DNA of 64,000 nucleotides, taken from Neodontobutis hainanensis (Eukaryota > Chordata > Actinopteri > Gobiiformes > Odontobutidae). The notes below the pieces were generated by a model, which did not search any database, had not been told where the DNA came from, and saw only the letters and a list, made by a program, of their open reading frames with translations. The position numbers and the translations under genes were made by a program. Positions within the stretch are counted from its first letter, which is position 1. Each line of letters starts with the position of its first letter. Shown here in pieces: positions 1 through 14,000 of the stretch. Where the stretch lies: the NCBI GenBank assembly GCA_024349245.1, contig JALDNG010001387.1, forward strand, positions 85,193 through 149,192, read 5' to 3'.

Positions 1-3000
1 TATGGATTACGCAACCTCAACATATTCTTTTGAGTACATTATTATTGTTTAATTCTTGTTTGACTAAGAGAAAGAAATTATTTTCAAACCTCATTTCTCG
101 TACAAAAATCTTCATTACCATTAAAAATTTCTCAGTTTCAAACATTGAATAATAAAATTAATAATCTGAATTAAACAAACAATTTAATCAAGGACTAATT
201 CTTTGAATTTCACAGTTGTTAAATTAAATTTCACACACATTCTTTTAAAGTCTTTTGATGATATACCGTGATTTTGATTTTTACATAATGTATTTACAAC
301 ATAGTTACACTTCAATATGTTTAAATGAAAAAAATTTCAAGTTATAAGTCATAGAACCATGAATATTTATCATATTACAAATCTTTCAAATTATATAATG
401 AATTATTAGAATCCTGGAAAAACAAATAATAAATTTTATTCAATTTTTTTGTAATAGCTTAAATAAAGTGAAATAATTTTCAACTATTTTATAAAATAAT
501 CTAATTATTTAAAAATTAAAAATTTATTCAAAAGGCTTTTAAGATTATTTAAACATTATTAAGTAGTGAAAAATAAATTACTTATTCTATGTCATTGAAA
601 AGAATAAACAAACAGATCATTTGTGAGTTAAATTGATGTTAAGAAGATAAAAAAACTTTTCCGAATCTAAATTATATAATAAGAACAAAAATAAAATCAT
701 GCGTACATTCAAGAAAAAATTTATCTTTTTAGATTTTTTGATATGTTCAAATATTACGTAAATTTATTAAATTAAAATATCCATTAATTTAAAACAATAT
801 GACAAATAAGAAGAGAATATATAATATTTAATAAGTGATTATATCATAATTGGAGAAATAATCAAAACTGATTAAAATTATTGAAATTTTCTGAATATAT
901 AATCAATAATCTTCAGTGCTTAAAACAGATAAGATTATAAATGTCAAATATAAAGAGCTAAAATGAAGTCTCAATTTTAAACTGACTAAATTTTTCTTAA
1001 AAATTAAAATAATTGAAAGCAAGAAGTGTTACCTTATTTTTATATGAAAGTAACATTACAAATATTTGAAAAATTTAAAAATTCATCATTATTTTTATAA
1101 ATTATCAAAAATTAACCCCAGTATTATTTATTCAGTTATAATTTAAATCTTATAGTAAACAATTTTAAGCTCTTTCTTTAATTATTTAAGAAACAATACG
1201 ATCATTTTCCAAATATGTTCATAACTGGTTTTCGATCATAAATCCTCTTATTAACTATGTGAGTAGAGAGAAGTTTCTAATTTATTTTTACATAGTTTGC
1301 CAATTTCTAATAATTTGTTAAAGGTGAGAGAATAGACTCAATAATTTACAAATGAAAAGACGGTTTGTAAATAAAGCGGACATAGTGTGTTGAGGATAAT
1401 TTTATGTTTTATTTTAACAAGAATCACCCAACTCGGCACATCAGATTATCAAAGATATTTACTGCATAATATGCCTAACATGAGTGAGGGGATTACTCTT
1501 GCAAAAATAGTTATCAGAGAACAAAACTTAATTAATTCCTTCACTTGACCTCAACGCATATTAGATTCAAACCAGCGCAAATAAATAAACGTGTAATTAA
1601 ATATTTTACAAATAATTATGATAACTTAATTACAAAAATCAAAGTCGATGAAATTTTTAGTTAACTGATAAATTATTAAAACTCATTCAGAATTGTTTTT
1701 TATCTTATAGAGATAATAGAAAATTATATTTCACACAAAAAACTAACATCGACATAAAAATTTTAAGAAGTATTTCTCTGAATTAATACTTGTTAAAATT
1801 ACAATGAAAAGTATCATATAAATGAATGAGTATATTTTATAAATATCGTCAGTTTCTTCTAAAATTAATCAAATATATTATCTATTTTAAATTTTTTATG
1901 TTTTAAATATGCCTATTCCAAATCTTTTGAAAACATATCGCCTGTTAATGACTAAAAAAATTGATTATTCGATTAACTGTGTTTTGGCTTCAAATTTTAA
2001 CATGAGGTGCAGAAAATCTAAATGAATACTATTTTTTTCTTCTAAAGTTTAAAATGAATTAATAATTTTGATATACTCAACAATTATTGATAATTGAAAA
2101 ATTCAGATGAAAGAAAAATATATTTTCCAAAATTAACACCTGATAATATTAACAGAATGCAGAAACATTTTGCAACCTTTTAAATGTTTGTTCTATAAAA
2201 TCAAACCTTTGAGACTCGATTGACTAGAGAACGAAGAATATGAAAACTGATATTTTTAAAAATTTTAAATCATTTTTTCACAAACGGTCGAGTATAAAAG
2301 TTTTATATTTCGAACTAAATGTTATAAATATATTTATATTCACAGAACCTTGATTATAGCATATTATTAAGACCAGACAAAAATTTGTAAGAAATTTTAG
2401 ATTCATTGATGTGATATATTACATGACACTGCACCTTGTCTGGGATATAATACTTAATTCCAATTTATAATTAATTCTAATATTCAACTTCATTATTTGA
2501 TTTGGGAACAAGTATTATGATTTTATGATGAATCTGAGGATACTAACATTTTAAAACTGGTTATATTTCAGTTATCTTTATTTATACATTTAAATTTGAA
2601 TTTACAGTGGCTAATATGAATCAAATAACAAATAATATAACTATATTTGTTATTATGTATTCCTAAGTAAATATTTTCTTGGCAGATAAATCACAAGTAT
2701 CTATCTTTATATTGATAATCATCTGTGATTCTGAATTTGTAAATTTCCTTGTGTGATGATAATATCCGTAAAATTAAACTAATATGTTTAAATATTCTAA
2801 GAATCTAACTCTATTCTGATCACTCGACATAATCTATTATTTTTATAAATCTTAACAAATAATGGAAGTTTAATTGGCCAATATTGTACAAAGCGTTTTT
2901 GGGAGGATATCTTGTCTTTTTAACTCTGATAAAGACTGTTTTTGTTACCTTTTCTATTTTCATTTATCTATGCTATCTGTTAGATAATGAAAGATTAAAT

Positions 3001-6000
3001 TTCATTGTCACTCATTTTCATTGTTATTTCGATGTTAAAATAAAACATTCGATCATACTAGAATTTATTACATTTTTTCCTCAACTTGAAGTAAGTATAG
3101 AGTAATTTATTCATAAATTTCATTTATTGACAACGACAAGAGAAATTTTGCTTCCTTAAAAATTTTAAAATCCACCAAACAATCAAATTTATATAAGTAT
3201 TATGGCATAAATAATCAATACTATCTCATTTCTCATGTACATTTCGTTGATTTAAACGATATTTATGATGTTAAAAATAAATGACTTTAAATGCTAGAAT
3301 ATAATTATAAATTGAAATCAATTTTTATGTAGACATGGAAGTCTAAATTGTCTGCTGTATTTGAAAGAATATTTATGTGTTCGCAAGATCTCTATGAGTT
3401 CTACATTCAATTATATGTGTGAAGAATTTAACCAAGTTAAGGTATTTATTTGAAAATCCAAGACAAAAATTTGATGTTTGATTTTTTGATTCTGCCTCTA
3501 AAAGCAAAGGGGCAATCTCATTTAATGAGATATCTTTAACGTTCTACGACTTAATACTTTTGGAAAGGAATGACTAATCTCTTATTTTCCTTTCAAAACT
3601 ATGACGTATCTGTACTCTGTATCAAAAATTTAGAGTTCATAGAGCTCTTAAACATTGTAGAGATCCAAAATAAAGATTGTTAAATGTTCTATTAATCATA
3701 CCTTAAAAGACATAAACTTATTTTACGGTTCTCAGAATTACAAAATATCATGTATGATATCTTTTTGAGGTTTCTAATATATTGATCTATAGCTGTACAT
3801 ATATGATATTCTATATAAACCATTTAAACTATATGAAGGTTGAGATAGAAATAATACTACTCTGATTAATTGCCAAAAATAATGATTTCATGAAAATTCA
3901 TTTTTACGAGAGATTAAGTCTAATGAATAGTCTTATGAGTGACAATATTTTATTCTAAATCGGAGAATTTTTATTTATTTATTTGTTATCAGATAAACGC
4001 GTTCAATAAAATTTTTAAATTTAAATATTTTTAGAAGCGTAAAAATATTTTATAGATATCATAAATACCTAGATTATAAATACATTTGATTTCCAAAACG
4101 TAACAATTGAGATATTATCAAATATTAATCAGGTTTTCGGCAAATTTTGCACAATGCGCTCATATGTAAACACGTAAATTATAATTAATTTATAAAATTC
4201 AAATATGAGTTCATTTAAAGAAATTTTATTGTTTTAAATGGATCTTTGTTAAACCAAAACAAAATTTAAATGATACATCTATTATTATTTGATAATGAGC
4301 TAGATTTCATTAAAATTAATATTTTCAAAAATTTTCCATTAAAATCTTTACACATTATTCATTCAGATTTTTCGTAATGATTTAACAACAAAAATGGGTT
4401 TATTTTTATTATCTTTCGTTCTTATCAATGGATTATTCAAAACGGGTTGATATGAAATTGAATCAAAACAATAAAACATTGAATTTGTAATTGAAAGAAA
4501 CCAAGACAACGATTTTAATGTTGTAATTAAATCAGAATTCATGATGTACATGATAAATTGTGTTCGTTAAGAGAATATTATGCTTCGATATACTTTTCAG
4601 TTTTTTGATTCAAGTAATTTATATTTGATTGATCAAGATTTCCTGTAATTTATATTTCAAAAATGACACGAAAAATACGCCAATCACTAAATCACATATT
4701 ATATAAATAAGGATCTCTGATCGTGTAGAGTAATCGTCATCGAAATAGGCTCAACCGATGCCACTTATTTTGGTTCATGTAATTGAGAACTTTTATTGAA
4801 AGATTTAAAGAAATCCATCCTTTTATCAAAGAGGATACAAATATTTTAGTAAATTACAAGGTATATGAACGTCGTATGAATTTATGGTTAAAAATCATGA
4901 TTAAATTAAAATTTGCTTGTTTTAGATGAATAAATAATAAAAATCATCACTATTTAAATCTATAGCGTAAAAAATAAACAGATGTTACTTCATTTGAGCA
5001 TTCTGTATCAAGCAGAATTTAATGATCTAATATAGAGCAGAAAGATTGAGATTTTCGCTATCCCTGATTTTCGACAAAGTTAAACCAGTGATTTAGTTTA
5101 AATAATGTAAAGTGAAAATAAATATAGAAATAAATCATTTTTGTTATCTTTAAAAATGATTTATCTTTCTTTGAAAGTTAATTCTTGTTTATTATATTTC
5201 AAATACACTGGTAAAATTAACTAAAATATATACAAATATGATAAACATTTCATAATATTGAATATTTTTCTGATCAGAAATTCTTTATAATCCTGTTGAA
5301 CTAGAAAGGAAGGAGTCCCATTAAAAAACCTCAATATTTTTGAAAAATATAAGTTGTCTTATTTCGATATCTTAATCTGTGGAAATTATTTAATATAAAA
5401 TTGCTTATAATTATTTAAAACTATAATAATATAAATAAATCTTAACTGAGAAAAGCTCGAATCAATCACATTAATATTGATAAATTGAAGAATTTTATGC
5501 TAATAAACCCACATCATAAGAATTATTCAAATTTGTAGATTAATTGTTCAGATTAGATTACAGAAATTACATAATCCGATTAAACTTTATTTTAAGGTGT
5601 GTTTACATATTTATATTTTTATACATACTTCAAGTAAATGTTTCCTCTGTACATATAAATAAAATATATCATATTTAATTTTAAATAAATGTGAAAAATA
5701 TTTTGATATTTTCTCACACCAAAATATAATCATGAATATTTGTGATTGGCATCAGCTATATAAAAGAATGGGTTAATATATCAAAGACTTATTTTTAATG
5801 AAAACTACAAGTCTGAGGTTAAAAATGGTCATCTACGATGGACACTAGTTCTTCAAGTATGAAGTATAAACTACATAGGGAACAATTTCAAATACATTTT
5901 GTTGAAACGTAGTTATTTTAATAAATGTTAGATATAATAATTCCATTGTTGTGGATTAATAAATTCTAAGGCGAAATATAAGAATGGTAGGTTTTCATTT

Positions 6001-8070
6001 ATCAAGAGAATCGTTCGATATTTATCATTTTCATTAAACATCTGAAATGACTAAACTTTTGAATTTTCGATGGATGAAGGCTTGTAGACAGAACTAACTT
6101 TTAAAAAAAGTTTACACTGCCTATTTGTGTATGAGAAGTTTGAGAGTGCCAGTCCGTGTGTTATTTTGAGGTATGTTTAAATCCATTCAGGTATGATGCG
6201 ATTATTAACTTGTAGATTCTAATGAGAATGACCAAAATACTCAGTAAGTATAAAAGTACCATAAAAATGAACAAATTTTGAATAAGTCATTGAGAGAAAT
6301 TAAATGCTTGTAACTTTTTCTGTCTCATTACTTCGTGGTTCGGATTGATTCAATTGAAATTTATGGTATTTACGATTTTAATGCAAGTGCAATGTAATTG
6401 AATTCACATTTCAGACTTTCGTGAAAAATAACTTGATGGTTATGAAAATATGAACAGTTTGAACCAGATTTTAATTTTCAGTTTGAGTTTTGTAAAAATG
6501 TTTTTAATAATAGATCACTATTCACAAATCTGATGATAAATGCATCGTTTTAAATGACTCATGCTCGAGTAACAAAATAAAATGTGAGTTTAACGATAAC
6601 ACTGTTCGAAATAGGTTTGTAAAGGCTATGAGATATTGTCTTGAGTTCAACATTGTAAACCTGTTTTTGACGTAGAAATGGCGTGAAAAAATTCTCATGT
6701 TAACTGATTCGATTGAATTTGATCAAATAATTGATCATTGTCACCATAATCCGAATGAGACATTTGAAATTATCGAGAATTACCTTTGACTTTTATCTCA
6801 TTTGATTCCGTACATGTACTAGTCCTCATTTTGTTGTCGAACCTAAAGTTTGTTTTAATGTTGAACAAAATAATTTAAAATTATCTAATTTTACGGTTGC
6901 ACAAATTTATTTGTGTAACAATTTGGTCCTGTGTAATTTTAATCGATTTAACACATGCCTTCTCATGTTATTTTGAATATTCGCAATATAAATTATTTTA
7001 AAATATTAATTTATACTCTTATTGATGTATTTTATTTACGAATTTTGGTATAGATAAAAATATTAGATGCATCAAAATCATTTTTCATTAAAATTAATTT
7101 TATCACGAATAAAATTATCTTCACATATATTTCTAATTTAATTAAACTTTTCCTAATTTATTAAATAAAAAATTATGGAAATAAAATAACTGTTAATGAA
7201 TAAAATTAAACGTGCTCATCGCGCAGAATCTAGTTATACTGTATATTTTCATTTAAATTTATCGAAGAACACATTTGAATTTAGAAACATTTTTATGGAA
7301 AATAATTAAATTTATCTTGAATATAATATTATAGATCAATAATTAGCAAGAGAATTATCTACGTATCCAATGATATTTTAATAGACACTCATCACTGATA
7401 TATTTTCACTCTAATTTCAATTTTTTAAAACAAATCTGCGTTATAGTTCTTTTCATTGAGAACTAGATCGGGAATAAAAGAAATAAACTTAAACCTGCAT
7501 TGATGAATTTTGCATTTAGTTAACATTCATATGTGACATTGGTTTCAATAAATTTTATCTTTTCAATAATATATGAAAATTATTATTATTTTAAGATTAA
7601 TTAATATAGAAAGCCAGATTATTAAATATGACTTAAAATCATCACTTGATGAATTTACTTGCGTAGTAATATCCAAATTACTCTGTTTTGCTAAAATAAA
7701 CAAGATTAAAAATTACTAATTTTTAACCTATTAGAGTATATTATAAGCGAAATTATTAAGTTTTATTATTTTTTCAGCTGAATTTGAATATTCATATGAG
7801 TTGATTTGAATTAGTTTTATACTTTATCGTAGACACTTTATTTCATCAAATAAAGCTCTTTGAAGTATTTTTACAATATACTTCTGTTTCTCTAGTAATA
7901 GGAGGTAGCTGATTGATATAACATTACTTTTTAGCGGAAACCAATCTACATTTGAGTATTTTGCTTTGACAATTTAACTTTTGGCGTAAAAATTTAATTT
8001 ATTTTCAACGAGCATGCTTAATATTTATTTATTCGTTTGAGGATTTGTAATTATACTGCTTGAATTGAAC
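1..8070. other. AT-rich stretch with no gene seen
   Basis: About 8 kb of very AT-rich DNA. The longest open frames are 60-75 codons, of low complexity and with no recognisable motif, which is what chance gives at this base composition. I looked for transposase, reverse transcriptase and integrase motifs and for tRNA boxes and saw none that I could support. Because genes here can be cut by 22-bp introns, absence of long frames does not fully exclude a gene. Confidence 0.6.
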
Positions 8071-8391
8071 ACTAAAAGTAAATAAATTTCTTCTTAACCT
8101 CTTATTAAGATACTGAATACTATGATAACGTCATTTAAATTTTATAGAGCGAAAATTTATTAATCATTGTTCAATATTGTTTGTATGAGTCAATGCAAAG
8201 ATATATAATTTGAATTATCCAGATTTGACGTTCTCAACTTATAAGGGTTCGTAATCTTGGGATATTTTATTTTAATTTGAATTCAGGGTCAGTGTTAATT
8301 TTCTTTATCCTTAGGAATAAAGATATTTTTATGTATAGTTATTTACATATAAATAGCCATTTTGACTTATACGGAGTATGCGAAACATGTT
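8071..8391 (-). repeat. dispersed repeat, copy 1 (inverted relative to copy 2)
   Basis: Read on the minus strand from 8391 down to about 8071, this segment matches 63684-64000 read on the plus strand at roughly 85-90 percent by eye. Shared blocks include AACATGTTTCGCATACTCCG at one end, CCCAAGATTACGAACCCTTA in the middle and CGTCAAATCTGGATAATTCA further on. Similarity stops abruptly beyond 8391, so that end is a real repeat boundary; the other end is not defined because copy 2 runs off the window. No coding frame is visible. It is probably part of a non-autonomous transposon or LTR-type repeat, but the class is unknown. Confidence 0.85.
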
Positions 8392-9627
8392 AACGATTAT
8401 TCATTCTTATTTAGTGTACTGATGCATTAAATATAATAAATCATTTCTAAAACATCCATAAATACGGTTTTAGTTAATAAATTTATATGTCTCTCAAAAT
8501 TGAAAATAAAATCTTAAAAACAACTAAGAATCCTTTAGTTCATTACAATGTAAAATACGAGATATTGATTCAGTAAAATGTAAAATTCTCCAAACTGATC
8601 ATAGATCTATTCAATTTGATGGCGTTTTCAAATTTTTCTTACCGTTTAATATACGATTCCTTTCAGTTCTTATTTTCTCTTTGATAATTAATTTATCGTC
8701 AATAAAATTTTTCATTTCCATTCGAAAGCCCTACTTTTCATGTATTATAAGAGACGTGAAGTAATATATTATTGGTCTTCAGAATCATGATTATTCATTA
8801 GTGTCGTCATGTTTAATTAATGTTTAAACTGAAAAGCATAATATTGGAAAATCATTTAATGACAAATTATTTCATAATTTAACACAGTAAAAATTTAGTT
8901 TCTAAAATGATTTAAATGTCATGGCTTCGTGAGACAAACTTCTAGAGCAAGATGAGATAATCAAAGTGCTTATTTGAATAATATATTTAATATCCCCATT
9001 CAGCAAAACTTTCAAAAATATATTCCATCATAAAACATGTACCTCTCGATACAATTTTGTATTTGATAAAACTAGACAGACTCACTGTTAAACTTCCTAA
9101 AACCTAAGACTCTCCTCCTTCAGCTTTACTAACTATACATCTATTGTTTAGGTCCGGTTTCTCGTTGAATCGTACTCTTGTTGATACTTATCAATGGTCT
9201 AAATAATATTTTTCAAATACTTATTTCAATGTCATATGGTAACGTATGACATTCAAAACCAGTAATATGTAACAAATTAGATATAGAATTTATTAATTGG
9301 GCTCATTTTTAATTATCATATTTATTTTCATAATTACTATATGGAAATTTTTAAGGTGGATTTAATAATTTTAAGTTTATGATTTAATATTCTGAAATAT
9401 TCCTAATTTGATTCTTCTAACTCAATTCTGGATTGTAATTCTTCATTGTTTTTTTTTGAATTTTACTTATAAAAATATCCTCTATTGGCGTGAATTTAAA
9501 GCATTTATCTTATAAATACTTATATCCTCGGGTTACTAAGTTTCTACAACGTTTTAAATTTTATTTGACTAAACGCCTTTTCGACATAATAGATATTAAA
9601 ATTAAAAAATGTGACAGTGTTCATATA
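8392..9627. other. AT-rich spacer, nothing recognised
   Basis: No open frame, repeat or RNA gene that I can support lies between the dispersed repeat and the Tc1/mariner-like element. Confidence 0.5.
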
Positions 9628-9681
9628 ACAGGGATTTCCATCCATTTTCGTCAATTTTTCATTCAATTTCGTCACATTTTT
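9628..9681 (+). repeat. left terminal inverted repeat of the Tc1/mariner-like element
   Basis: Pairs with 10785-10838 on the opposite strand with only a few mismatches, and contains two spaced copies of TTCGTCA. Confidence 0.8.
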
Positions 9682-9886
9682 TTTAATAATTAAAATTTAT
9701 ATTTAAAAAACAAAGGTATTATGCGAAAATAGTCTGTATATATAGTCATAGAAATCAATTTTATTTATCGTTTATCACTTCGCGATTGAACGATCTTCGT
9801 ATTATCGCATCATGTTTCGCTAGTATCCTGAACAATCAGTTGTTATTTAATTCCCGCACTCTGTTATCAAGTTCATTAACACACTT

Positions 9887-10725
9887 TCATTTTGTGGTGC
9901 TGCATATTAAACAAAATACTTCCATTTAGCAAAAAAGTTCTCAATTTGATTCAGAAAAGGTGAATAAGGAGGAAGATACAAAGAATATGTACATTATTAG
10001 CGATTATTTTTTGAATAGAGGCACTCTTATGAAATGGGACATTGTCCATTACCAAAACGACTCTATTCATATTTTTTGAGGCTAATTCAACCATAAATCT
10101 CACCATATATTAGCCATAACGCAATGTATTATTCGCAGTTAGAAGTTTTTCAAATTTGTCATCATCGATCTTGCTAATTGCGGCAGATAGAGAAACATTA
10201 CGCGATCTTAATCCAGGCGAGGAGACAATTGCCGTTTCTCTTTTTAGAGTATCCTCTACAAGCTCGCATTGTTGCACAAAATCCCGCTTCGTCCATGAAT
10301 AAAAATAGCTGATCATCTACTTCTTTGAGTAATTTCATAAAAGCCATTGCATATTCATATCTGAACTCAATTGTTCTGGCATCATTGCAGCGTTCAGGTA
10401 TTAAACTTGTTCGCTTTAGAGTGTAATGGAAATTTTTTAATGTTAGATAAATTGTGGATTTCGAAACCGAAATATTAATTGTGGCTAGATTGTTTTGAAT
10501 GCCTTTTAAGGTAACACGATCATTTTCATCAACCATGTTTTTTATTGATAAACACGTCTCTTCGTTTAACTTTATGTTTCTTGGCTCACCGCGAGGATTT
10601 GCCAATATCCTTCCAGTTGTCCGATATAAAGATATTATACTTGATACTGTTTTACTTTTAAAATTTAACCATTCTGCTATCTCGGATGCCGTTTTTCCTT
10701 ATTTGTATTTTACTATTATTTGATT
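9887..10725 (-). pseudogene. broken Tc1/mariner-like transposase
   Basis: A DDE transposase of the Tc1/IS630 group, which would cut and rejoin the element's ends. Reading down the minus strand: an N-terminal helix-turn-helix segment with KTASEIAEWLNFKSKTVSS near 10640-10710, just after a premature stop; a longer open piece (10198-10605) containing PRGEPRNIKL and the first catalytic aspartate in FLFMDEAGF; a frame change near 10200; then VLVMDNVPFHKS with the second aspartate near 10050; then, after another frame change, YLPPYSPFLNQIENFFAKWK with the terminal acidic residue, ending about 9890. At least one stop and two frameshifts make it non-functional. The three catalytic blocks are in the right order and spacing, so the family call is firm. 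Confidence 0.85.
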
Positions 10726-10784
10726 GTTCTTATGCTGTTAACTTTTTTTGTTCATCAAATAAAAGGAAATAAAATTATGAATAA

Positions 10785-10838
10785 TAAAAATTTGACGAAA
10801 TTGAAGGAAAAATTGACGAAAATGAATGGAAATCACTT
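10785..10838 (-). repeat. right terminal inverted repeat of the Tc1/mariner-like element
   Basis: Inverted match to 9628-9681, again with two spaced TTCGTCA motifs, followed by TA. Confidence 0.8.
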
Positions 10839-11049
10839 TATTATAAAATGATGCGGCAGTGGCGCAGATGCTTTCCTTTTGCCATATTTAAAATCCGAGT
10901 TTTATTGAATATTTTGAAAGCAGAATCATTACTGTTTATTTAGTCTTTAACTTTAATATCATAGTTTGAAATAGAGTTTATTAGCAGCCACCAAAGCATA
11001 TTTATTATATTTAGGACATGTGTTTCAGTTAACTGTGTGGCGAACATTG

Positions 11050-11057
11050 AAAACTGT
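11050..11057 (+). repeat. left target-site duplication of the GC-richer hAT element
   Basis: AAAACTGT directly before the element, matching CAAACTGT directly after it at 14177-14184 in 7 of 8 bases. An 8-bp duplication is typical of hAT insertions. Confidence 0.7.
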
Positions 11058-14000
11058 CAAGTCCGGGATTAACCATTAGGGCATCTGGTCACGTGCCCAG
11101 GGCACAGGACATCTAAAGGGGTCCTGGCAACCATCAATTAGGTTATGTTAGAATAAGTCACATAAACGCAGTAGGCTACTCACTTTCCTAATTATATGCA
11201 GATTTTTGCAACCCGTTTAAAATATTATGTCAAATCACGTCAAAACAGTGTCTGTAGCTTCCTGCGCAGTAGCGAGCGAGGTGTCACGTGACTTGACACT
11301 CAGAAATTTGAGATCCGTGGAAGATGGAGAAGCAAAGCGGAGCGCGAAAAGAAAATTAAAAGAGAAAAGGAATTGAAATTAGTCGACAGTTTGAAACATA
11401 TTCCAAAAATAGCCAAATTTTTACTTCAAATCAGTTATCTCTGAGTAAAGGCATCGACAATGATGAACACTGAAATCCCCCGTCACCTGTGGCCGTGAGA
11501 GACAGCTAACGTTAACCTAAGTGCTAGCTGTCAGGCTACCAGCAGTGTGGAGCTAATTGTGAGACACTGAACAACAACAGCCAGGAGCAAAAGGACGACG
11601 AGCATGAACAGCCTCTTCATCACAACAAAAACGCAAGTCCAAATGAAACAGCCGAGACATTCAACAGCCCCAGCACCGGCCGCACTTTCACTCCCGTCAG
11701 ACCCGGCCCTATGGGAGCCTGAACAGAGACGCTGAGGAGGAAGCGATCCACAGAGGGCCGTCGCTTTCCATAACTGTGCTGCCAGGTACCCAGCATCAGT
11801 CAGGAGTCTAGGCTTATCGAACCCGCTCACTCACTAATGACCTACTGAATTGCCGTCTTCAAAACAACGAAATCGTACCAAGGGAATGGCTGCTATATTC
11901 ACCATCTACTGGCTCTGTTTATTGCCATGCCTGCAAAATCCTGTCACCCCAAAGCCGACAACATGCCTTCATCAGTGGATTTAGTGATTGGAAACACTCT
12001 GAGAGAATTGGGGATCATGAAACAAGTTGGAACATAGACAGAATATGTTGAACTTAATGCAGAGATCCCATGTGACGCAAAACAACGATCCAGGCGAGTG
12101 GTTACTGTCATCAAGTTTTGGCAAAGGTGGCAGCTTTTAGAGGGACAACGAACTGTTGGGCTCTGTGCATAACGGGAATTATATCGGAATATTGGAGCTT
12201 ATTGCACATTTTGACCCATTTATGAAAGACATGACAACAAGGAAAAGTTAAATTATCATATCTCTCCTTCACTGTGTGTGATGAGTTTATTGCATTAATG
12301 GGTGACAAAACAAAGCATGTTATTGCCAATGAAATTAAGCAGGCAAAATATATCTCTGTTGTGTCGATTCCACCCCAGATCTTGCGCGTGTTGATCAGCT
12401 GACCTTTGTATTCCGATTTGTTGATTCAAGTGGAAAAGTGGTTGAAAGGTTCATAGGATTTGAGCCCACACAGCCATACAGGACTTAGTTTAGCTGAATC
12501 CGTCATTGGCATGGTGCGAAACCTGACCTGACTTGGCAAACTGTCGTGGCAAAGTTATGATAATGCTAGTAACATGTCTGGCAAGTACAACGGACTCAAG
12601 CTCAGTTAAAAGAAACCCACTGATCCACTATACACCGTGTGCAGCCCACTTTAAATCTTGTGGGTATTAATACTATAGAAGACTGTTGTGCAGATGTCAT
12701 CTCTTTTTTGATCTTCACAGTCTCTGCATACATTTTGCAGTGCTTCAACCCATCGCTGGAATATAGTTTTCAATAACAGTAACTTTAACATTAGCCATAC
12801 GTTAAAATCCCTCTGCGGTACCAGGTGGATCTGTTGAGCAAACTCAACGAAAGCTCTATGAGGAATTATAGAGCAATTAGAGACTCATTGGCTAAAATAG
12901 CATTGGACTGTGATGAAAAGAGCCAAACCAAACGCGAGGCCTCTGCGCTGGTTGATAAACTTGATACACTTGAGAGTGCGATGTTGACCATTTTGCGGGA
13001 CAGAATATTGGGAAGATTTAATGCGACCATTGACAAACTTCAAAAAAGTGACATCGATTTAGCAACTGCTGTGCGGCTTTTACAGTCACTCCTCTCCTAT
13101 GTTGGCACGTTACGAGACCAGTTTGAGGATCTGGAAGAATCAGCACGATCTATCAGTACCGCACAGGACTATCAGTATGACATTTCAATGCAGGAGGAAA
13201 AGAAAGAGATTTGGCTGACGAGAGTGAAGATGAGGAGGTCGTCTTTACTTATGGCAGATTAAGATTCAAAGTTGAAACATGTAATGTAATTATCGACAAA
13301 CTCACTTCTTGTCTATCAAAACGGATCGGTGCTTACACAGATGTGTGTGAGCTATTTGGAGTTTTATTTGACAGAGATTGTGATGAATGTGATGTGCGCG
13401 AACGGGCTGCGAAGCTTAGTTCCTCTTATCTGACGGATCTAGATGCGTCCCTAGCAGACAAACTCATGCAGTTCAGTGTCTTAGGGAAGATATACGGGTT
13501 AGATATTTGAATGTAGGCATATATTAAAGTCAAAAAGGCCAAAGTGTAAGGCTCACTTGTTAAAACAATATTACATATTTATTGTGAAACGAATGAGTAC
13601 AAATTCAAGAAGGCCAGTTAATTAGTCTCACCAGTTAAAATAATATAAAAGATAAGAATTAATATGTGTTAATGTGTTTAATATCTTCAATTAACAAGTT
13701 TGTGTGTTTATGAGTTCAGTCTTAAAGGAGGCCAGTTGTAAGGTTCATTTTTAAAATAAAATTATAAGAATATAATTTAGTAGTAGTGCATCAACATCAA
13801 ATGTTGATATAGTTGATTAGAAACAATAAACATGAGTTTGACTTAAACTACATGTAACAGTGTAATGGTTTACTTTCATGCAATACACACTAATGGTCTG
13901 CTTCATAATTTCACATTGTAGCATTCTAGAAATAATTTTTGTTCTAATTTTTAATTATAAAAAGTTATGTTAAACATTGGCATCTGTTCTGTCTCTTAAA

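Larger units (their letters stand above)
9628..10838 (-). mobile_element. Tc1/mariner-like DNA transposon, about 1.2 kb, inactive
   Basis: The element is bounded by imperfect terminal inverted repeats of about 50 bp, each preceded by a TA dinucleotide, the target duplicated by this superfamily. The left terminus (from about 9628) carries GATTTCCATCCATTTTCGTC and the right terminus, on the reverse strand from about 10838, carries GATTTCCATTCATTTTCGTC. Inside the repeat the motif TTCGTCA occurs twice about 20 bp apart, as expected for direct repeats bound by transposase. The single gene inside reads on the minus strand and is broken. The exact outermost bases are my estimate. Confidence 0.8.

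Noticed and set aside
11531..11830. 99-codon minus-strand frame with a hydrophobic stretch inside the GC-richer hAT element
   Set aside because: It lies antisense to the element's coding strand and resembles nothing known; a shadow of GC-richer sequence.
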